A DNA stretch of 64,000 nucleotides from CTSOIL-112 sp964293815 (GCA_964293815.1 CAXYYC010000004.1:1-64000), one strand, 5' to 3'. Counted from the first letter of the stretch, positions 26,156-35,059 are shown. A program made the numbers and translations. The notes: a model not told the origin generated them from the letters alone.

Positions 26156-28827
26156 ATGAGCCAGCCGGAGAACCACCCATCAAAACCCGCGCCCAAAGTC
26201 ACGCCTATGATGGCACAATATTTGGCGATCAAGGCTGAATTTCCGCAGACTTTGCTGTTTTACCGCATGGGCGATTTTTACGAATTGTTCTTCGATGACG
26301 CGGTCAAGGCGGCGCGTCTGCTCGGCATCACACTGACCGCGCGCGGCACGGCCAATGGCGAGCCAATCAAAATGGCGGGCGTGCCCTACCACGCTGCTGA
26401 GCAGTATTTGGCGAAACTATTACAGCTCGGCGAATCGGTGGCGATTTGCGAACAGATCGGCGATCCCGCCACCAGCAAAGGGCCGGTTGAGCGCAAAGTC
26501 ACGCGCATCCTCACACCCGGCACAGTGACCGACGCGGCACTGCTGGCGGAGAAATCCGACGCGTATCTGCTGTGTATTCAGCCCACAAACACCAAGCCAC
26601 ATGACAGCAGCGGCACCATCGGTCTGGCGTGGCTGAATATGGCGAACGGCGAGCTGTCCGCTGGCGAAATCAGCCGCCGCGATTTGGGTACGTGGCTGGA
26701 GCAAATCCGCCCATCAGAAATCATTGCCTCGGATAAATTTTTACCGTTGTTGCAAACACAGATTCAGGCGGTGGACAGTACCTTCAAACCCGTATTCACC
26801 CCGATTCCGAACAAATACTGTGACGTGGGCTACGGCACGGCGACCTTGCTCAAACAATTATCCGCACCGCATCTGGCCAATCTGGATGCCGAACATTTAC
26901 ACAGCGCGCTGGCCGCGCTCGGCGGGCTGTTGCACTACGCCCAACACACGCAAGGTCAAGCCCTGCGCCACGTCAAAACGCTGAACGTCGTGCGCAGCGA
27001 GCAGTACCTCACACTCGATGCCGCCACGCGGCGCAACCTCGAAATCACCGAAAATCTGCGCGGACACGCGGGCATGGATGCGCCGACTTTATTCGCCCTG
27101 CTCGATCACTGCGCGGGCAGCATGGGCTCGCGCCTGCTCAAACGCTGGCTGCACCACCCGCTGCGCGATCAAGCCAGCGTGCTGACACGGCAAAACGCGA
27201 TTGGCGCATTGCTGCACACCCAAACCTTTGGCGCCTTGCGCCCGTATTTATCGGTGGTGAACGACATTGAGCGCATCGCCTCACGCATTGCGCTGTTGAC
27301 CGTGCGCCCCAAAGAACTCGCCGCACTGCGCGACAGTTTAAGCCAATTAACTGCAATTTCGCAGATTTTAGAGGCTGTTGACGACAGTTTAATTCAAATT
27401 CTGCGCGAAGCATTGAATATACCCGAGGCAATGATTGCGCTGCTGCATGGCGCGATTTTAGAAGAACCGGCGACATTCGTGCGCGAAGGTGGCGTTTTTG
27501 CATACGGTTTTGACGCCGAATTGGACGAACTGCGCGCCATCCAAACCAACAGCGGTGAGTTTTTGCTTGCGCTCGAAGCCCGCGAACGCGCGCGTACCGG
27601 CGTGTCTGGATTGAAAGTCGAATACAACCGCGTACACGGCTACTACATCGAATTGACCCACGCGCAAGCCGCGCAACTGGGCGAACTGCCCGCCGAATAC
27701 CAACGCCGCCAAACACTTAAAGGCGCGGAGCGCTACATCACGCCCGAACTCAAATCGTTTGAAGACAAAGCGTTATCGGCGAAAGAGCGCGCATTGGCAC
27801 GCGAAAAATACCTGTACGAGCAACTACTGGCGCAATTACAACAGCACATTCAAACCCTGCAACGCATTGCCGCAGCGATTGCCCAAATTGACGTACTGAG
27901 CAATTTAGCCGAACGTCGCGTAGCCTTAATTGGCAAGCGCCGCGCTTCGTCGCCACGCCGTGTATCCATATTCAGCAAGGCCGCCACCCAGTCGTTGAAC
28001 AGCAGGTCAACCCATTCATCGCCAACGACTGCCACCTCTCGCACGACGAACGCCTGTGGGTCATCACCGGCCCGAATATGGGCGGTAAATCCACCTTCAT
28101 GCGTCAGGTTGCGCTGATCGCGCTGCTCGCCTATGTCGGCAGTTTCGTGCCCGCGCAGTCTGCGACGCTCGGACCGATGGACCGAATTTTCACCCGCATC
28201 GGCGCGTCCGACGACTTAGCAGGCGGGCGTTCCACCTTCATGGTCGAGATGACCGAAGCGGCGCAGATTTTGCAACACGCCACACCGAATAGCCTCGTGC
28301 TGATGGACGAAATCGGACGCGGCACATCCACCTTTGACGGCCTCGCCTTGGCGCTCGCCATTGCCCAGTCGCTGATTCGCCAGCAGCAAAGCCTGACTTT
28401 GTTCGCCACGCATTATTTTGAATTGACCGATCTCGCCAGCCAAATGCCGCAGGTCAAAAACGTGCATTTGTCCGCGATTGAAGAGCGCGACTCCATCGTA
28501 TTCCTACATCAAGTCCAAGCGGGCGCGGCCAGCAAAAGCTACGGCCTGCAAGTCGCGCAACTCGCGGGCGTGCCGCGCGGCGTGGTCAATGCAGCGCGTA
28601 AATACCTGCACGAACTCGAAACCCAGCACGCGCAAGCCAACGCACCGCAATTGGATTTATTCAACGCAAGTGCGAATACGGACGACGACATATTTTTTGA
28701 ACCCGCTGACACCGAACCCGAATACCTGCCGCATCCGGTAGTGACCGAGTTGAACGACATCAACCCCGACCAACTCACCCCGCGCGAGGCCTTGGATATT
28801 TTGTATCAACTCAAGGGTAAGTTATAA
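26156..28827 (+). pseudogene. mutS: DNA mismatch repair protein MutS, disrupted by a one-base frameshift
   Basis: Mismatch recognition ATPase MutS split over two frames. The first open frame (26156-28117) is true MutS for about 590 residues: the mismatch-binding FYRMGDFYELFFDDA near residue 36, the connector and the lever/clamp regions. From about 27926 it becomes unrelated Arg/Ser/Thr-rich sequence. The second frame reads CIHIQQGRHPVVE from 27961, then GPNMGGKST (Walker A), LVLMDEIGRGTSTFDG (Walker B) and the C-terminal domain, ending at 28827. Adding one A at 27928-27929, so that the codons read TTA-AAT-TGG, restores one 890-residue frame, a normal length. All ATPase motifs are intact, so the damage is a single missing base. 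It is either a recent natural mutation, giving a mutator strain with no functional MutS, or a sequencing error. A start at an internal ATG (28078) would give only part of the ATPase. Confidence 0.92.
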
Positions 28828-28834
28828 AAGACAC

Positions 28835-28861
28835 GAGCGAGCATGATGCTCGCTCTTTGTT
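28835..28861 (+). terminator. probable terminator after mutS
   Basis: GAGCGAGCA and TGCTCGCTC form a 9-bp perfect stem around TGA, followed by TTTGTT. The T-run is short, so termination may be partial. Confidence 0.6.
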
Positions 28862-28910
28862 AATATCAGCCACTTAACCTCTGATTAATCCACGAAGTGG
28901 CGTTTATAGG

Positions 28911-28957
28911 GTTCAATAAGCGCGAGCGCATTGCACCGCATGTATTTAAGACCGCAG
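28911..28957. repeat. short palindromic repeat, copy 1
   Basis: This stretch matches the one at 29842-29890 over about 48 bp with few differences, in the same orientation. The shared core reads CAATAAGCG, two variable bases, then AGCGCATTGCACCGCATGTA. The core is an imperfect palindrome. The two copies flank the alpha/beta hydrolase gene. Confidence 0.75.
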
Positions 28958-28994
28958 ACTTTTTGATATGTCACTAATGGCTAAACCCTTACGC

Positions 28995-29675
28995 TCAAGC
29001 CGTAGCCTCGACAATCAATGCCGTTACCGCTTCAGGCTCAGATGCGAGCGACGCATGACTGGCATCCAGCGCAATCGTCTTGCGTGCATTCATACGCGCC
29101 GCCATCATTTTTTGATTCTCAGGATTAAGCATGCGATCCCCATTAGAAATTTGATACCAACACGGCTTATTCTTCCACGCCGGCACACTGATCGTATCAC
29201 CAAACGTACTGCCCACCGGTGCTTTTTGGGTCACCGCCATCACCAAGGCCTCATCTGCGCTTAGGTCTTGGCAAAAGCTCTCATGAAATTTATCCTGAGC
29301 AACCCATAAATAGCCATCGCTATCGGCTTGAATATTGGCAAATGCCTGTGGCGGTATTGCTTGGCTAATACTGCCTGCGCTTTCACCTGAATCTGGCGCA
29401 AAGGCCGCAATGTACACAAGGCTACGCACATTTGGCAAATCCCCCATTTCTGTGATAACCGCGCCACCGTAAGAATGGCCAACCAAAACAACGGGTCCTT
29501 GAATTTGTTTAACCATCTTGCGAGTGCGTTCGGCATCATCAGCCAATGAAGAAAGCGGATTTTCAACAGCATGTACTACGAATCCTTGCTTATGAAGCAG
29601 TGGAATCACCTTACTCCAGTGAGCAGCACCACCCCAAAATCCGTGTACTAATACAATGGTTGGTTTTTCGTTCAT
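28995..29675 (-). CDS. alpha/beta hydrolase
   Basis: A 226-residue alpha/beta hydrolase. The ATG at 29675 (MNEKPTIVLVHGFWGG) follows AAAGGTAG; nine upstream codons in frame are unsupported. VLVHGFWGGAAHW forms the oxyanion hole, GHSYGG is the nucleophile elbow with the catalytic Ser, and a His near the C-terminus (LDASHASLA) completes the triad with an acid. The family resembles the EstC/salicylate esterase-type group used on small esters; the substrate is unknown. There is no signal peptide, so it should be cytoplasmic. It stands alone between two copies of a short palindromic repeat, which suggests it is an accessory gene gained with its flanks. Confidence 0.88.
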   Translation of the reverse strand: MNEKPTIVLVHGFWGGAAHWSKVIPLLHKQGFVVHAVENPLSSLADDAERTRKMVKQIQGPVVLVGHSYGGAVITEMGDLPNVRSLVYIAAFAPDSGESAGSISQAIPPQAFANIQADSDGYLWVAQDKFHESFCQDLSADEALVMAVTQKAPVGSTFGDTISVPAWKNKPCWYQISNGDRMLNPENQKMMAARMNARKTIALDASHASLASEPEAVTALIVEATA

Positions 29676-29814
29676 TTGACTACCTTTCATAATGATGCTC
29701 ATTTTAATGAGCGGTTGGAAAATCGAGGGTTCAAATCAATGGGCGCAAAATTTGGCCAACGGGGTCGGTACTCATGTACGATGTGTTTCTACAATCCTGC
29801 TGACTATTATTGAT

Positions 29815-29836
29815 CAAGGCCGTTATAATTTCAACT
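29815..29836 (+). repeat. 22-bp repeat with TATAAT box, copy 1
   Basis: An exact 22-bp copy of the sequence at 31168-31189, containing GCCGTTATAATTTCAAC. It includes a perfect -10 box (TATAAT, 29824-29829) on the plus strand, yet no plus-strand gene follows until queG at 31223. A short CTGACT lies 18 bp upstream. It may be a relic of a duplicated queG promoter. Confidence 0.75.
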
Positions 29837-29841
29837 CGTAA

Positions 29842-29890
29842 GGTGCAATAAGCGTCAGCGCATTGCACCGCATGTAATTTAAAGCCGTAG
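29842..29890. repeat. short palindromic repeat, copy 2
   Basis: Second copy of the repeat at 28911-28957. Here the palindrome is better preserved: GGTGCAAT and ATTGCACC are perfect inverted arms around AAGCGTCAGCGC. It lies in the gap between the hydrolase gene and the DUF302 gene. Confidence 0.75.
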
Positions 29891-29931
29891 AAATGCTAAA
29901 ACATACGGCAATGCCTTTCAGTTATTCTGCG

Positions 29932-30534
29932 CTACGCCACTGTCGCCACAATTAACCGAGCAATCACTTCCTGCATCGGCAATACATTCGGCGCTTGTTC
30001 GCTAAAATGGCGGTTCACTATGCTTTGCATATCGTAAAAACCAATTTGCGTTTGCCCTCGTGCATCTGTCCAGACCAATAGTCGCAGCGGCAATTCAATC
30101 CCCATCGTCGCATCTTTTTGCATCAGACCAGTTCCTGCCTTTGGATCGCCAAAGATAATGACCTGCATGTCACCCAGATCGAGACCCGCTTGCTTTGCGC
30201 CCAAAGCATGATCAATTTTGGCAAATACGGTGATGTTTTTGTCGATCAGATTTTTTTCCAGAACGCTGACGGTTTGTGCCACATTAGCCGACGTCGGCAC
30301 GCTATAAATGCCGCCATTGTGCGGTGTCACTGTTAAATTGGCTTGTTTGAAAATAGTCTGGACGGATTGGGAAAGTGTCATTTGCGCGGCCTTATGATTC
30401 ATGGGTTGCATCTTGGATGATTCGGATTGGACAGTGCTGGGTAACACCTCTTTGGGCTGCTGCGCATAAGTGCCGGTATGAATGCCAAGCGCCACAACCA
30501 ACAGCGCCGTTGATGTCAATATGTGATGTTTCAT
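29932..30534 (-). CDS. exported DUF302 domain protein
   Basis: A 200-residue exported protein. The second of two adjacent ATGs (30534) is preferred because the GGGAGGA site is then 5 bp away. Residues 1-24 are a signal peptide ending in TYAQ, so the protein is periplasmic. A Gln/Ser-rich linker follows, and residues about 80-195 match the DUF302 fold: NITVFAKIDHALGAKQAGLDL, VIIFGDPKAGTGLM, and LPLRLLVWTDARGQT. DUF302 proteins are widespread with no settled function; some bind small ligands. It is on the same strand as the GNAT gene 140 bp upstream. Confidence 0.88.
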   Translation of the reverse strand: MKHHILTSTALLVVALGIHTGTYAQQPKEVLPSTVQSESSKMQPMNHKAAQMTLSQSVQTIFKQANLTVTPHNGGIYSVPTSANVAQTVSVLEKNLIDKNITVFAKIDHALGAKQAGLDLGDMQVIIFGDPKAGTGLMQKDATMGIELPLRLLVWTDARGQTQIGFYDMQSIVNRHFSEQAPNVLPMQEVIARLIVATVA

Positions 30535-30674
30535 CATTCCTCCCTTTAGTAAATCTCTCTCAAAATATACTAATTAAATATGCTTTTACTGAGGAGGGAG
30601 AATTGTTATGTTTATTTGGTATCAGCCTACGATACGGCTTTCAGCCATTATCACAATCTAACCCACGCCACATC

Positions 30675-31109
30675 CTAAACCACATCCGTAGCATACATAC
30701 CCGGAACATACCGCTCCATCAGCGTCTCGGGATACAACGGCGCGGTGAAGCCATACTGCGCATACAAGCCATGCGCGTCTCCCGTTGCCAGCGTAAAGCG
30801 CCGCAGACCTTGTAAATGCGGATGCGCCATGATGACGTCCATCAGCGCTTTGCTATATCCTTGACCTCGGTATTCAGGCAATACAAACACATCAACCAGA
30901 TTGGCAAATGTGGTGTAGTCGGAAATCACTCGTGCAAAGGCGATTTGCTTGCCGTTCAAAAATCCGCCAAAGCATAGGGAATGTGCAATGGATTGTTCCA
31001 CCAGCGACTGTGAAATCCCTTTTGCCCAACTCGACTGAACGGATAAAAATTGATGAATGAGCGGAATATCCAGCTCAGAACGGTCGGTACTAATGTATAA
31101 ATCACTCAT
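30675..31109 (-). CDS. GNAT family N-acetyltransferase
   Basis: A 144-residue GNAT acetyltransferase. IAFARVISDYTTFANLVDVFVLPEYRGQGYSKALMD (read as separate strands) contains the acetyl-CoA-binding motif (R/Q)-x2-G-x-G/A as YRGQGYSKAL, and GLYAQYGF is the typical beta6-beta7 region. The acceptor is unknown; the family covers small molecules, amines and protein N-termini. It starts with only a weak ribosome binding site. Together with the DUF302 gene it sits between two copies of a 22-bp repeat. Confidence 0.88.
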   Translation of the reverse strand: MSDLYISTDRSELDIPLIHQFLSVQSSWAKGISQSLVEQSIAHSLCFGGFLNGKQIAFARVISDYTTFANLVDVFVLPEYRGQGYSKALMDVIMAHPHLQGLRRFTLATGDAHGLYAQYGFTAPLYPETLMERYVPGMYATDVV

Positions 31110-31153
31110 TTTGATCTCATGGTGGATGTTTTAGGTGTTTTCTGTAATCGTAT

Positions 31154-31182
31154 CTGTCATCATGAGCCAAGGCCGTTATAAT
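31154..31182 (+). promoter_or_regulatory. candidate sigma-70 promoter of queG
   Basis: CTGTCA (31154-31159) and a perfect TATAAT (31177-31182) are separated by 17 bp, 40 bp upstream of the queG ATG. The -10 box belongs to a 22-bp sequence repeated at 29815-29836. Confidence 0.55.
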
Positions 31183-31189
31183 TTCAACT
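31168..31189 (+). repeat. 22-bp repeat with TATAAT box, copy 2
   Basis: Exact match to 29815-29836. In this copy the TATAAT is placed correctly to serve queG. Confidence 0.75.
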
Positions 31190-31222
31190 ATTTCACATAT
31201 TCGCACCTTTTCCATCCGCCCC

Positions 31223-32293
31223 ATGCTCATCGACTGGCTTCACTCCACCGCACGCGAACTCGGCTTTGCTGATTTGGTCATCAGCCAGCCGGAGTTATCC
31301 GAGGCGCGCAAACGTTATCCCCAGTGGGTTTCGGCAGGTTTTCACGGCGAAATGTCGTATATGGCGCGGCATGACGAACTGCGCTTTGAGCCGTCCGCGC
31401 TGGTGCCGGAAACGGTGTCGGTAATCACGGTGATCATGCCGTATTTGCCCGCGCCCTTGAGTGCTGATTGGCAAACGGTGTCGTGGCAAACCCTCAACGC
31501 GCCCGAAAAAGCCTACATTTCGCGCTATGCGCACGGGCGCGATTATCACAAAATCGTTCGCGCACGCCTGCAAAAATTGGCCGATGCGCTGGCAGCGAAA
31601 ATCGCTCCGCAGCCGTTGGTCTACCGCGCGTTTTCGGACTCTGCGCCTGTGCCAGAAGTAGAAATCGCTCAACAAACACGGCTCGGCTGGCGTGGCAAAC
31701 ACACACTGCTGATTAATCGACAATTCGGCTCAATGTTTTTTCTCGGTGAGTTGTTCGTTAATCTGGATTTGCCTACCACACCCGCCGAGCAAAATCACTG
31801 CGGCTCATGCCGCGCCTGCATCGATATTTGCCCGACGCAGGCGATCATCGCGCCGTATCAGTTGGACGCGCGGCGCTGTATTTCCTACCTGACGATTGAG
31901 TACGCGGGCAGTATCCCGCTGGAATTTCGCGCGGCGATTGGCAATCGAATTTACGGTTGCGATGACTGTCAACTGGCCTGTCCGTGGAATCGCTTTGCGC
32001 AGGGCACGACGCTGGAGGATTTCGCGGTACGGCACTCGCTGGAGGATGTGTCGTTACTCGAATTATTGGCGTGGGATGAGGTGACGTTCAACGATAAAAC
32101 CGCTGGTTCGGCGATTCGCCGCATCGGTCACGCGCAGTGGCAGCGCAATATTTTGCTCGCTTTGGGTAATGTACCGAGCCATGCGCCGAACAGCGACGAC
32201 ATCATTGCCGCGTTGCGCGCATTTACCACACACAGCAACCCGATTTTAGCCGAGCAAGCGCAGTGGTCATTGGCGCAACATTTATCTGCCTGA
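31223..32293 (+). CDS. queG: epoxyqueuosine reductase
   Basis: QueG, 356 residues. It reduces epoxyqueuosine to queuosine in tRNA, the last step of queuosine synthesis, using cobalamin and two [4Fe-4S] clusters. The N-terminal domain has the SVITVIMPYLP and AYISRYAHGRDYHK segments. The cluster cysteines are in CGSCRACIDICPTQAI and YGCDDCQLACPWNRF. A HEAT-like helical tail closes the protein. The gene is 56 bp upstream of the first metH half; both proteins depend on cobalamin. The tsaE/nnr neighbourhood often seen with queG is absent. Confidence 0.96.
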   Translation: MLIDWLHSTARELGFADLVISQPELSEARKRYPQWVSAGFHGEMSYMARHDELRFEPSALVPETVSVITVIMPYLPAPLSADWQTVSWQTLNAPEKAYISRYAHGRDYHKIVRARLQKLADALAAKIAPQPLVYRAFSDSAPVPEVEIAQQTRLGWRGKHTLLINRQFGSMFFLGELFVNLDLPTTPAEQNHCGSCRACIDICPTQAIIAPYQLDARRCISYLTIEYAGSIPLEFRAAIGNRIYGCDDCQLACPWNRFAQGTTLEDFAVRHSLEDVSLLELLAWDEVTFNDKTAGSAIRRIGHAQWQRNILLALGNVPSHAPNSDDIIAALRAFTTHSNPILAEQAQWSLAQHLSA

Positions 32294-32349
32294 CCGAGGC
32301 TTGACGAGTTTGTTACAATACACCTTCTGCCATCATTTTTTGGATCACC

Positions 32350-33390
32350 ATGACTCAAGCTTACACCCGCGCACAAAACCTCCCTGATATTCTGAAACAA
32401 CGCATCGTTATTCTGGACGGCGCGATGGGGACGATGATTCAACGCTACAAACTCACCGAGGCGGACTATCGCGGCACGCGCTTTACCGAGCATCATGTGG
32501 ATGTGAAGGGCAACAATGAATTGTTGCTGCTCACGCGCCCCGATGTGATTCGCGAAATCCATGAGCAATACCTCGCCGCCGGTGCGGATTTGATCGAGAC
32601 CAATACCTTTGGCGCGACCAGTGTGGCGCAGGAGGACTACGACATGGCCGAACTGGCGTATGAAATGAACGTGGTCGCGGCACAAATTACGAAAGAAGCC
32701 TGCGTCAAATACAGCACGCCCGATAAACCGCGCTTTGTCGCCGGTGCGTTCGGTCCGACGCCACGCACCGCCAGTATTTCACCGGACGTAAATGATCCGG
32801 GCGCGCGCAATATTGATTACGAGCAACTGCGCGCCTCATACTACGAGCAGGCCAAAGGTTTGCTCGAAGGCGGCGCGGATGTATTTTTGGTCGAAACGAT
32901 TTTTGATACGCTGAATGCGAAAGCGGCGCTGTTCGCCATTGAGCAATTGTTCGAGGACACCGGCGAGCGTTTGCCCGTGTTGATCTCCGGTACAGTGACC
33001 GACGCATCGGGACGGATTTTGTCAGGGCAAACGGTGGAGGCATTTTGGTACAGCCTGCGCCACGCCAAGCCGCTGACTTTTGGTCTGAACTGCGCACTCG
33101 GTGGTGAATTGATGCGCCCGTACATCGCCGAATTGTCCAAGCTGTGCGACTGTGGCGTATCGTGCTACCCGAACGCAGGCTTGCCGAATCCGATGTCTGA
33201 CACCGGTTTTGATGAAACGCCGGACATCACCTCGCACATTTTGCAGGGCTTTGCGCAGGACGGGTTGGTGAATTTGGTTGGCGGCTGTTGCGGTACCACG
33301 CCCGAACACATCGCCGCAATTGCGCAGGCAGTACAAAACTTCACGCCGCGCGCCACCCCAGAAACCCCGCGCCCGAGCAGTATGAGCTGA
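32350..33390 (+). CDS. metH: methionine synthase, homocysteine-binding half
   Basis: The N-terminal module of cobalamin-dependent methionine synthase as a stand-alone 346-residue protein. It activates homocysteine on zinc. ILDGAMGTMIQRY opens the barrel; the zinc ligands are Cys248 (GLNCALGGE) and the Cys313-Cys314 pair (GGCCGTTPEH). The protein ends cleanly after the barrel, at the point where full-length MetH continues into the folate-binding domain. A two-protein MetH is known from Burkholderia and relatives, so this is not a broken gene. What is unusual is that the partner half lies 16.6 kb away at 50003. A weak TACAAT -10 box lies 31 bp upstream of the ATG. Confidence 0.93.
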   Translation: MTQAYTRAQNLPDILKQRIVILDGAMGTMIQRYKLTEADYRGTRFTEHHVDVKGNNELLLLTRPDVIREIHEQYLAAGADLIETNTFGATSVAQEDYDMAELAYEMNVVAAQITKEACVKYSTPDKPRFVAGAFGPTPRTASISPDVNDPGARNIDYEQLRASYYEQAKGLLEGGADVFLVETIFDTLNAKAALFAIEQLFEDTGERLPVLISGTVTDASGRILSGQTVEAFWYSLRHAKPLTFGLNCALGGELMRPYIAELSKLCDCGVSCYPNAGLPNPMSDTGFDETPDITSHILQGFAQDGLVNLVGGCCGTTPEHIAAIAQAVQNFTPRATPETPRPSSMS

Positions 33391-33428
33391 TTCACGGTTA
33401 TGACTTGATTCACTTTATGGAGAAGGCG

Positions 33429-33911
33429 ATGAACTCACCCGAACGCGTTATCCTCGAACCCTTTTTAGTCGCAGGCATCAGCGCGCGCACGAACAATGCC
33501 GCCGAAATGAATGCGCAGACCGCGCAGATTCCCATGCTGTGGACGCTGTTTGTGGCCGATGCGATTGCCAACGACATTGTGAATCAAACGCCAAACTCGC
33601 CAACCTACGGCGTATACCATCGTTACGCATCGGATGTGAACGGTGACTACACGCTGACGGTTGGCGTGGGTGTTGCCAGCGCCGCATTGACCGTTGAGGA
33701 AGTGGGCGTTGAGACCGTCGCCATTGCCGGCGGCGATTATCTCATTTTTAAATCCGCCAGCGACGCACCCGAGCACATCATCCAAACGTGGCAAACGATT
33801 TGGGCGTATTTTGACCAGCACCCCGAGATCAAGCGCGCTTATCGCACTGATTTTGAAGCCTATCTCGGCGCAGGCCGTGCGAGCATTTACATCGGTCTCC
33901 AAAACCCTTAA
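33429..33911 (+). CDS. effector-binding domain protein (Cass2/GyrI-like)
   Basis: A 160-residue stand-alone effector-binding protein of the GyrI-like superfamily, closest to the Cass2 type first found in integron cassettes. The ATG at 33429 follows GGAGAAGG; the frame reaches back into metH without support. TYGVYHRYASDVNGDYTLTVG-like strands and an acidic AIAGGDYLIF segment form the ligand cup. Related domains bind cationic drugs or act as the sensor of AraC/MerR regulators, but no DNA-binding part is present here. It starts 38 bp after the metH stop codon and may be cotranscribed. The ligand is unknown. Confidence 0.8.
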   Translation: MNSPERVILEPFLVAGISARTNNAAEMNAQTAQIPMLWTLFVADAIANDIVNQTPNSPTYGVYHRYASDVNGDYTLTVGVGVASAALTVEEVGVETVAIAGGDYLIFKSASDAPEHIIQTWQTIWAYFDQHPEIKRAYRTDFEAYLGAGRASIYIGLQNP

Positions 33912-33928
33912 CCTTAATTGAACCATCC

Positions 33929-34540
33929 ATGCCCACTCTATACATCGTGCGTCACGCACAAAGCCAAGCGAATGCGTTGAATCTATTGGCCGGACAGCAA
34001 AACTTTCCCTTGACCGAACAGGGTCAGGAAGATGCACTGACGATTGCCCAGCAGTTTTGTGCGCAATACCAACCCAGCCGCATCATCAGCTCGCCACTGT
34101 TGCGCGCGAGCCAAACCGCACAACCGTTTTCTGAATTATTGAACCTTGATATAGAGATTGACCCGCGCATCATAGAGCAAAACATGGGGCGATTTTCGGG
34201 CATGAGTTACCCTGAAGCAGAGGGTGATCCTGACTACGAAACCGATCGTTCGGCGCGTTGGCTCTGGATTCCGGCGGGCGGCGGCGAATCATATGAAATG
34301 ATGGCCGAGCGCACGCGGGCATTTTTGACTGATTTATTGGATGTGCAAGGCGATATTTTGGTGGTCACGCACGCAGTGACCATGCGTCTGCTGCGCGCCA
34401 ATCTGGAGCACACTTTACCGCGTTACCCCGAAAAAATCGCGGCCAACGGTGAAGTTTGGAAAGTGAATTTCACCAGCTTGGATCACGTCAATGTGATCGA
34501 ATCACTGGATTTTGGGGCGCAACGCCAGCACCGAGCGTAG
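33929..34540 (+). CDS. histidine phosphatase family protein
   Basis: A 203-residue histidine phosphatase. LYIVRHAQSQAN carries the phospho-accepting Arg-His, SSPLLRASQTA the second Arg, and VVTHAVTMRLL the second catalytic His; EQNMGRFSGM holds the acid. The family includes cofactor-dependent phosphoglycerate mutase-like phosphatases (GpmB, CobC, SixA). The substrate cannot be assigned from sequence. It begins 17 bp after the effector-binding gene on the same strand. A CobC role (alpha-ribazole phosphatase, cobalamin synthesis) would suit the neighbouring cobalamin enzymes but is speculative. Confidence 0.88.
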   Translation: MPTLYIVRHAQSQANALNLLAGQQNFPLTEQGQEDALTIAQQFCAQYQPSRIISSPLLRASQTAQPFSELLNLDIEIDPRIIEQNMGRFSGMSYPEAEGDPDYETDRSARWLWIPAGGGESYEMMAERTRAFLTDLLDVQGDILVVTHAVTMRLLRANLEHTLPRYPEKIAANGEVWKVNFTSLDHVNVIESLDFGAQRQHRA

Positions 34541-34561
34541 TTGACAGCGCAACAAGGAAGC

Positions 34562-34611
34562 CGAGTAATTCATATTCTATGATTTTCAATTACTCGACCA
34601 TGCACTTTTTT
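34562..34611 (+). terminator. weak candidate terminator after the phosphatase gene
   Basis: CGAGTAATT (34562-34570) and AATTACTCG (34588-34596) pair perfectly, but the loop is 17 nt and the T-run begins nine bases after the stem. It lies between two convergent transcription units. Confidence 0.4.
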
Positions 34612-34613
34612 GT

Positions 34614-35042
34614 TTAAATACCGCCGTGGCTGCTGCTGGTCGCGGCTTTTTTCCCCGCCAGTTGTAGACTCAGGCTGGTGACACCCATGCGAGCATTCTC
34701 GACCAACTCGGCCACGCTGGCCGCCAAATCGTCATAATCGTCGCGCTCCAAACACGCTTCGATCAGCATTTGCGCCGTCACACCGGCAATGACCTCGCAC
34801 TGGCCGCGCTCTTGGGCGATCAACGAGGCATTGCGAAACGGTGCGCCGCCCAAAATATCCGTGAAAAATAAAATCCGCTCGCAGGCCAAAGCGTCCACCG
34901 CCTGATTCAGCAAAGCCTTGACATCGCCACGGCCGTCAAAATCAACCGCCACAAAATCCGTTTGCTTACCGGCAATCAACTCCAACGCCGAGCCAAGACC
35001 ACTGGCAAAACGGCCATGTCCGCACACGATGATTCCAATCAT
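34614..35042 (-). CDS. agaF: PTS mannose-family IIA component
   Basis: A 142-residue EIIA of the mannose/sorbose PTS family. It takes phosphate from HPr on His9 (IIVCGHGRF) and passes it to IIB. LFFTDILGGAPF is the second conserved loop. It is the last gene of the aga operon and is separated from the IID gene by a strong hairpin with a U-run. The symbol follows the likely galactosamine role of the operon. A regulatory nitrogen-PTS EIIA-Man also exists in betaproteobacteria; the location here among catabolic genes argues for transport. Confidence 0.88.
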   Translation of the reverse strand: MIGIIVCGHGRFASGLGSALELIAGKQTDFVAVDFDGRGDVKALLNQAVDALACERILFFTDILGGAPFRNASLIAQERGQCEVIAGVTAQMLIEACLERDDYDDLAASVAELVENARMGVTSLSLQLAGKKAATSSSHGGI

Positions 35043-35059
35043 TTTGATTCCTCTCGCTT

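Noticed and set aside
27138..27716. Long minus-strand open frame inside mutS
   Set aside because: It is Arg-rich antisense shadow of the intact MutS clamp region, which has clear family sequence on the plus strand.
26156..28827. Programmed ribosomal frameshift in mutS
   Set aside because: There is no slippery heptamer or downstream pseudoknot, and MutS is not known to be made this way; a one-base deletion explains the data more simply.
29720..29760. tRNA-like GTTCAAATC sequence
   Set aside because: No acceptor stem, anticodon arm or CCA-compatible end can be folded around it.
32294..32349. S-adenosylhomocysteine riboswitch before metH
   Set aside because: The gap after queG is only 56 bp and the conserved stem pattern of that riboswitch is not present.
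32350..33390. metH first half as a truncated pseudogene
   Set aside because: The protein ends at a natural domain border, keeps all zinc ligands, and a complementary second half exists at 50003, as in known two-protein MetH systems.
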